Assembly: GCF_042648405.1 (NCBI RefSeq)
Contig: NZ_JBHRXV010000004.1
Coordinates: 372,001 to 436,000 of the forward strand
Direction of reading: 5' to 3'
Length of the DNA stretch: 64,000 bases
From: Sphingoaurantiacus capsulatus
GTDB lineage: Bacteria > Pseudomonadota > Alphaproteobacteria > Sphingomonadales > Sphingomonadaceae
Shown here: piece by piece, positions 59,330-64,000 of the stretch
How the letters are laid out: the number at the start of each line of letters is the position of its first letter
How positions within the stretch are numbered: the stretch's first letter is position 1
Program-made: the position numbers and the translations under genes
Notes under the pieces: generated by a model
What the model was told of the DNA's origin: nothing
What the model saw: the letters and a program-made list of their open reading frames with translations, nothing else
The model's database searches: none

Positions 59330-60733
59330 TCAACTCAGGCCGGTTTTGGCCGTCATCGCCGCGCCCATGCGCCGAATTGCGGCGATTTTCGCGTGAAACA
59401 GCGCCCAATCATCGCGTTCGGCGATGGCGGCCCAGATCGATTCGATTTCATCGATGAGCAGCGCGCAAGGATCGGCGTCCGCCCAATACGGGTGCGACAG
59501 GTCGGCCGCGGGTTCGTAGCTGGCGATGCGATCGACGAAGATCGCGAAGGCGGGCAGCGCGTAAGTGGCCTCGGCGGGGCTCTCGCCGCGCCGCCGGCCG
59601 CCGCGCCAGTCGAAATAGAAACGGTCGAGCGGCAGCCCGCTGGCCTCCAGCGCCGATTCCATCGCCTGCATCACTGCGAGATCGCTCGCCTCGTCCTTCG
59701 ACACCACGCCGAGCCGCTTCAGTACCGCGGCGCGCAACTCCGCCTCAAACCGGGCAGGATAGTCGCGGAACGCCGGCACCAAGCAGTCGGTCTCCGCCAC
59801 GGTGCGTAGCGCCAGCGCCAGTTGGTGGACGTTCCAGTGCAGCGCCTCCGCCTGCCGCCCGAAGGCGTAGAGGCCGGAGTGGTCGAAATAGGCGGCGGTG
59901 AAGCTGGGGTCGTAGCGCGGCGCGAAGCGATAGGGGCCGTAGTCGAAGCTTTCGCCGGTGATGTTGATATTGTCGGTGTTGAGCACGCCGTGGACGAAGC
60001 CCGCCGCCATGAAGCCGGCGGCGAGCCGCGCCGCCCCCGTCACCGCATGCTCCATCAGCGCGGCATAACGGTCGGGGGCTTCCGCGCCGCCCGGCACATA
60101 GTGGCGCAGCACATAGTCGGTGAGCCGCTCGATGCCCTCATTGTCCTTCAGATAGGCGAGCCGCTGGAAGCTGCCGTAGCGGATATGGCTGTGCGAAAGC
60201 CGCACCAGCACCGCCGATCGCGTCGGCGACGGCTCGTCGCCGCGGGTCAGCGCCTCGCCGGTCTCAATGAGCGAGAAGCTCTTCGAGGTATCGACGCCGA
60301 GCGCTTCCAGCATCTCGGTCGCCAGCACCTCGCGCATCCCGCCCTTCAGGGTCAGCCGCCCGTCGCCGAAGCGGCTCCACGGGGTCTGCCCCGAGCCCTT
60401 GGTGCCGAGGTCGAGCAACCGGCCGCGATCGTCGTGCAGCTGCGCGAACAGGAAGCCGCGGCCGTCGCCGAGATCGGGATTGTAGGTGCGGAACTGGTGG
60501 CCGTGATAGCGCAGCGCCAACGGCGTCTCGAGGCTGCGCGGCAGCGGTTCGAACCGACCAAAATGCGCCAGCCAGTCGTCATCCGACAGCGCCGCGAGGC
60601 CGACGGTCGCCGCGTGCCGGTCGTTGCGGAAGCGCAGGATATGCTGCGGAAACGACGCCGCCGCGACGGGATCGTAGAAGTCGCTGCCCAGTTCATGGAC
60701 GGCGCGCGATGGGCGGTAGGCTGGATCGTTCAC
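59330..60733 (-). CDS. selO: Protein adenylyltransferase SelO (YdiU family)
   Basis: Pseudokinase-fold enzyme that AMPylates proteins in other organisms, 467 aa. Typical blocks: LALRYHGHQFRTYNPDLGDGRG, LGTKGSGQTPWSRFGDGRL, REVLATEMLEALGV, HGVLNTDNINITGESFDYGP (catalytic Asp region), WNVHQLALAL. The C-terminal Cys (or selenocysteine) of many SelO proteins is not present here. GTG start without SD; GCTATTGA lies 15 bp upstream, as in the other leaderless candidates. Confidence 0.92.
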   Translation of the reverse strand: MNDPAYRPSRAVHELGSDFYDPVAAASFPQHILRFRNDRHAATVGLAALSDDDWLAHFGRFEPLPRSLETPLALRYHGHQFRTYNPDLGDGRGFLFAQLHDDRGRLLDLGTKGSGQTPWSRFGDGRLTLKGGMREVLATEMLEALGVDTSKSFSLIETGEALTRGDEPSPTRSAVLVRLSHSHIRYGSFQRLAYLKDNEGIERLTDYVLRHYVPGGAEAPDRYAALMEHAVTGAARLAAGFMAAGFVHGVLNTDNINITGESFDYGPYRFAPRYDPSFTAAYFDHSGLYAFGRQAEALHWNVHQLALALRTVAETDCLVPAFRDYPARFEAELRAAVLKRLGVVSKDEASDLAVMQAMESALEASGLPLDRFYFDWRGGRRRGESPAEATYALPAFAIFVDRIASYEPAADLSHPYWADADPCALLIDEIESIWAAIAERDDWALFHAKIAAIRRMGAAMTAKTGLS

Positions 60734-60766
60734 GCCGGCCTCAATAGCCTCGGCGACCGGCGCTTC

Positions 60767-61408
60767 CTAGTTACGGTAGCCGCAGGCGGCGCTGACGAAG
60801 CGGATGGTCTCGTCGGCGACGGCGCCGCGCTCCGCCGGATCGGCACCCGGCCCGAAGGCGCGGTCGAGCGCGTCGCTGACCGCCGCATAGACCAGCGAGG
60901 CGGCGACCGGAATGTTGACGTCTTCCCGGCCGGCGCGGGCCAGCTGCGCGCGCATATGCGCCTCGCTCCAGGCGACGACGACATCGCGCGACGCGCGGTA
61001 GAAGGGCTCGGCTTCTGGATCGTGGAAATGGCTTCCCGGTGCAGCCTTGCCGATGCGGTCCTCGCCGCCGCGGCTGATCGCTTCCCACTGCTTGTGCTCG
61101 TTGCAATAGTCGAAGCAGCGACGGATCGTCGTCTCGATGGTCAGCACGTCGAGGCTGTCGCCCTGCTCCATCGCCATGATCATGTTCTGGCCGTACTGGC
61201 GGCCGAGCTCCATGAGCAGGTTCTTCTTCGACCCGAAGTGATAGAAGATCGAGCCTTCCGAGACGTCAGCTTCGCGGGCGATGTCGGCGGTGCCGGTGCT
61301 GACGAAGCCCTTGGTCGAAAACAGCATGTTCGCCGCCTCGAGCACGCGCTGGCGCGTTTCGGCGGGATCATAGCGTCGCGACCGCGTTTCGGCGGCTTTG
61401 GTGGCCAT
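60767..61408 (-). CDS. TetR-family transcriptional regulator
   Basis: 213 aa. N-terminal HTH: ETRQRVLEAANMLFSTKGFVSTGTADIAREADVSEGSIFYHFGSKKNLLMELG in conserved pieces (TADIAREADVSEGSIFYHF). The ligand domain is unique. GGGGAAG SD before the ATG. It sits upstream of selO on the same strand and divergent from the alpha/beta hydrolase gene, so it may repress that hydrolase, as TetR genes often do. Confidence 0.93.
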   Translation of the reverse strand: MATKAAETRSRRYDPAETRQRVLEAANMLFSTKGFVSTGTADIAREADVSEGSIFYHFGSKKNLLMELGRQYGQNMIMAMEQGDSLDVLTIETTIRRCFDYCNEHKQWEAISRGGEDRIGKAAPGSHFHDPEAEPFYRASRDVVVAWSEAHMRAQLARAGREDVNIPVAASLVYAAVSDALDRAFGPGADPAERGAVADETIRFVSAACGYRN

Positions 61409-61555
61409 TCGATCTTCCCCTCGGGCCGCGAAAACGCCGCGACAGGTCCTGAAACGACAAGGGTATCTCGTTTTTCTGAGTCAGAGTCAAAAGCTTTGCC
61501 CGTCACGCGTCGCAGTGGACATGACGCTGCGATGCGATAGCTTGTGCGCCGCAAC

Positions 61556-62422
61556 ATGAACACCGCACCCTTCACCGATGGCTATTTCTGGTCCCGCGAC
61601 GGCCTGCGGCTGCATTACCGCGACTATGGCGGGCGCGACGACCGGCCGCCGATCCTGTGCCTGCCCGGCTTGACCCGCAACGCGCGCGACTTCGAAGGCC
61701 TGGCGGCGCGGCTGGCCGGCGACTGGCGGGTGATTTGCCTGTCGCTGCGCGGGCGCGGCGAGTCGGCCTATGCCAAGGATGCGCTGACCTACGTCCCGCT
61801 CACCTACCTCCACGACGTCGAGGTGCTGGTCGAGGAGTTGAAACTCACTCGGCTGGTGGCGATCGGCACCTCGCTCGGCGGGCTCATCACCATGCTGATC
61901 GGCGCGACGCACCCGGGGCTTCTCGCCGGCGCTGTGCTCAACGACGTCGGGCCGGAGATCGCGCCCGACGGGCTGGCGCGGATCAAAGCCTATGTCGGCA
62001 AGGGCGGCAATTGGCCGACCTGGATGCATGCGGCGCGCGACATCGCCACGACCAACGCCGCCGTTTACCCCGGCTATGCGATCGCCGACTGGCTGCGCAT
62101 GGCGAAGCAGCTATGCCGCATCACCAACGCCGGCCGCATCGTCTGGGACTATGACGCGCGCATCGCCGAGCCCTTCCGCCTGCCCGGCGGCGAGACCGGC
62201 GTTGATCTGTGGCCGGCGCTCGACGGCCTTGCCGGCGTGCCGACGCTGTCGCTGCGCGGCGAACTGTCCGACGTGTTTGTCGCGGCGACGCAGGCGGAGA
62301 TGGCAAGGCGGGTGCCGACGCTGACGCCGGTGGTCATCCCGCGCGTCGGCCATGCGCCGTCGCTCGACGAGCCGGAAGCCGTCGCGGCGATCGAAAGCTT
62401 CCTGCACGGTCTAGCCGCCTAA
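61556..62422 (+). CDS. Alpha/beta hydrolase
   Basis: 288-aa alpha/beta-fold hydrolase: GLRLHYRDYGG, ILCLPGLTRNARDFEGLA (oxyanion segment), nucleophile elbow GTSLGGL, acid around RGELSDVF and His in VGHAPSLDEPEAV. Resembles 3-oxoadipate enol-lactonase-like hydrolases; substrate unknown. Start ATG at 61556 lacks an SD; a GTG four codons earlier is possible. Divergent from the TetR gene; its 3' end overlaps the asparagine-synthase-like gene by 12 bp. Confidence 0.88.
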   Translation: MNTAPFTDGYFWSRDGLRLHYRDYGGRDDRPPILCLPGLTRNARDFEGLAARLAGDWRVICLSLRGRGESAYAKDALTYVPLTYLHDVEVLVEELKLTRLVAIGTSLGGLITMLIGATHPGLLAGAVLNDVGPEIAPDGLARIKAYVGKGGNWPTWMHAARDIATTNAAVYPGYAIADWLRMAKQLCRITNAGRIVWDYDARIAEPFRLPGGETGVDLWPALDGLAGVPTLSLRGELSDVFVAATQAEMARRVPTLTPVVIPRVGHAPSLDEPEAVAAIESFLHGLAA

Positions 62423-64000
62423 CCTGCCTTCGAAATGCTGGCCTAGATATTCGAGCGTCGCGATGCGGCGGTAGAGCCCGCTGTCCTCGACATTCCCGAC
62501 CTCGAAGAAACGCCGCATGTGCGGGAAGTGCAGGTCGAGCACGCGCCCCAGGAAGATCGGCGTCAGCAGCCCGCCATGTTCGTCGACCAGCGGCCCAAGG
62601 CGGCGGCGCAGCGCATAGGAATGGCGTCGCGCCCAGGTCGGCCGCATTCGGGTGCTCCATTCCTCCATCCGGTGCGCCCGCGTCGGCGGCTGGTCGAAGC
62701 TGTGGCCGTAGGCGGACTCATGGCTCGCCAGCGTCGGATCGAGATGGGTGAGCAGCGCCGCCTCGAACAGGCCGAGATCCTTCAGCGCCATCGGCAGCCG
62801 CAGCGCCTCCTCGATCACCGAGCGGTCGAAGAAGGGCATGAAATAACCACCCTGCCGGGCAACGAGGCTGATTTCGCGCCCGAAGAAGGCGCGGCAGCGC
62901 AGCCGTGGATACAGCTGTTCGATCAGGGTGCGCGGCAGCGCGCCGTGGCTGTCGGCGGGAAGGCCGAGCGCCTGCAGCGACTTCGCCTCGATCGCATCGA
63001 GGAAGCGCGCCGAATCGAAGGCGTCGCTGGTGTCGGTGGTGGTGAAGCGCGAGAAAAAGGCGGCGGCGACCTGCCGGGCGCGCAGGCGGCGGTTGGGCAG
63101 GTAGAAGAAGTTGCGGAACACCTCGCCGCAGCCGCCCGACACCGCGAGCTGCCCGTCGACCTGCCGCGCATGGCGGGCATAGGCATTGCCGCCATTGTCG
63201 AACAGGCCGCCGTCGGTGACCAGCGCGTCGGTCTCGTGGAAATTGCGCTCGACCTGCTCGGCATAGCCCTCCGGGTCGATCTGCCGCCACGCCGCCTTCT
63301 GGAACAGCTCGACCTCGAAGCCTTCGGCGGCGCCGATCGCACGCGCGATCTCGACATCCTCCATGCCCGGCCGGCCATAGACGTATACGTGCGGCGTCAC
63401 CCCACGGTCGCGCAGCAACGCCAGCGCCAGCCGCGAGTCGAGCCCGCCCGATAGCGGGCACTGCATGCGGTTGCCCCATTCGGCGACGAAGGGGTCAGCG
63501 ACACGGCGCAGCCGGTCTGCGACCTCGACCACGCGCTCGGCGAGCGGCGCATCGCTCGGCTGCGTCGGCAGCGGCTTGTCGACAGCGTGCCGGGTGACCT
63601 CGGCGCCGAGCTCCACCTGCACGTCGGGACCGAGGCGGCGCACCTCGTCGAACACGGTGTCGTCGCCGACGGGAAAGACGTTGAAGGCGAATTCATAGAC
63701 GCCCTGTCGCGTCCAGCTGAGGTGCGACAGGCTTCCCGCCGTGGCGAGGAAGGAGGTCGACACCACCTCGAACCGCCGGTCGTGGAAGAGCTGGAAGGCG
63801 CCGAAGAAATCGGTGAGCAGCGCAGTGCGGCCGCCCTTGTGGACAAGCAGCGCGAAATGGCCGCCGACGCGCGACCAGTCGGTGAACGGCAGCGTGAAGG
63901 CATCGAGCAGCGCCGCCAGCGCCGGCTCGCCCATCTTGCCGTCGAATACGAAGGTGCCGGCAGCCGCGGCGAAATCCGCCCCGCGCGCCAGGAAAGTCGC
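62411..64000 (-). CDS. Asparagine synthase-like protein, 3' part (N-terminus outside window)
   Basis: C-terminal part (530 codons visible) of an asparagine synthetase-fold protein; the gene starts beyond base 64000. The ATP-pyrophosphatase loop is CPLSGGLDSRLALALL, followed by an asparagine-synthase-like domain with RKFF-type helices (GGYFMPFFDRSVIEEALRLP). The visible N-terminal residues (TFLARGADFAAAAG) belong to the glutaminase-like domain, but its catalytic Cys would lie outside. Such proteins occur in polysaccharide or lasso-peptide clusters as well as in asparagine synthesis, so the substrate is unclear. Confidence 0.88.
   Translation of the reverse strand, partial: ATFLARGADFAAAAGTFVFDGKMGEPALAALLDAFTLPFTDWSRVGGHFALLVHKGGRTALLTDFFGAFQLFHDRRFEVVSTSFLATAGSLSHLSWTRQGVYEFAFNVFPVGDDTVFDEVRRLGPDVQVELGAEVTRHAVDKPLPTQPSDAPLAERVVEVADRLRRVADPFVAEWGNRMQCPLSGGLDSRLALALLRDRGVTPHVYVYGRPGMEDVEIARAIGAAEGFEVELFQKAAWRQIDPEGYAEQVERNFHETDALVTDGGLFDNGGNAYARHARQVDGQLAVSGGCGEVFRNFFYLPNRRLRARQVAAAFFSRFTTTDTSDAFDSARFLDAIEAKSLQALGLPADSHGALPRTLIEQLYPRLRCRAFFGREISLVARQGGYFMPFFDRSVIEEALRLPMALKDLGLFEAALLTHLDPTLASHESAYGHSFDQPPTRAHRMEEWSTRMRPTWARRHSYALRRRLGPLVDEHGGLLTPIFLGRVLDLHFPHMRRFFEVGNVEDSGLYRRIATLEYLGQHFEGRLGG

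Overview
The window is chromosomal DNA from a high-GC alphaproteobacterium, most probably a member of the Sphingomonadales. The basis is gene content and order: nfu - nitroreductase - tsaB - rimI - mucR - fur - plsC - miaB - phoH - ybeY - corC-like - lnt - metK - trmB on one strand, a divergent secB / Tim44-like pair with mltA and an Smr-domain gene behind it, an ast (arginine succinyltransferase) cluster, and a CioAB-type bd oxidase. Several starts lack a Shine-Dalgarno (SD) sequence but carry a GCTA-type -10 box 13-16 nt upstream, which resembles alphaproteobacterial housekeeping promoters. I see no prophage, transposase, CRISPR array or rRNA. No gene-free gap exceeds about 300 bp.

Layout. 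1-5.5 kb: 5' part of purB, two small secreted proteins (one with EF-hands and a 40-residue tandem repeat), a methyltransferase, radC, map, a CinA-like protein and tRNA-Leu(TAA). 5.5-15.6 kb: malic enzyme maeB, a 7TM GGDEF-EAL receptor, a secreted amidohydrolase, a DUF4345 membrane protein, a protein with two HARP-like units, a PhoB-type-regulated pstS without pstCAB, a WecB-like protein lacking most catalytic residues, and an arginase-family ureohydrolase. 15.6-25.8 kb: dicarboxylate symporter, tldD, a CHCC zinc-finger protein, a YadG-like ABC ATPase, cydAB plus a DUF2474 miniprotein, a coupled YjgN/M48 peptidase pair and a serine hydrolase. 25.9-32.8 kb: nadB coupled to an M19 dipeptidase, a membrane-anchored beta-helix protein and polA. 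32.8-49.5 kb: a long leftward block of housekeeping genes (dienelactone hydrolase, trmB, metK, lnt, corC-like, ybeY, phoH, miaB, plsC, fur, mucR, rimI, tsaB, nitroreductase, nfu, uspA, DUF4136 lipoprotein, trpS, murJ, secB). 49.6-52.4 kb: Tim44-like protein, mltA, Smr protein and an I78 inhibitor lipoprotein. 52.4-57.6 kb: astB, astD, astA and an M20 hydrolase, read leftward. 57.6-64 kb: a TPP enzyme, SelO, a TetR regulator, an alpha/beta hydrolase and the 3' part of an asparagine-synthase-like gene.

How the genes fit together. Most of the window is core metabolism and cell-envelope maintenance (lnt, murJ, mltA, plsC, secB, Tim44-like), RNA modification (miaB, trmB, tsaB, ybeY) and SAM supply (metK). 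The accessory points worth attention are the degenerate WecB homologue, the ast cluster with an M20 hydrolase and no astC/astE nearby, the HARP-like protein, a palindrome-rich in-frame insertion in cydA, regulatory palindromes at metK and mucR, and recurrent SD-less starts. I found no convincing entirely new multi-gene system; the candidates below are ranked by how unusual they look.
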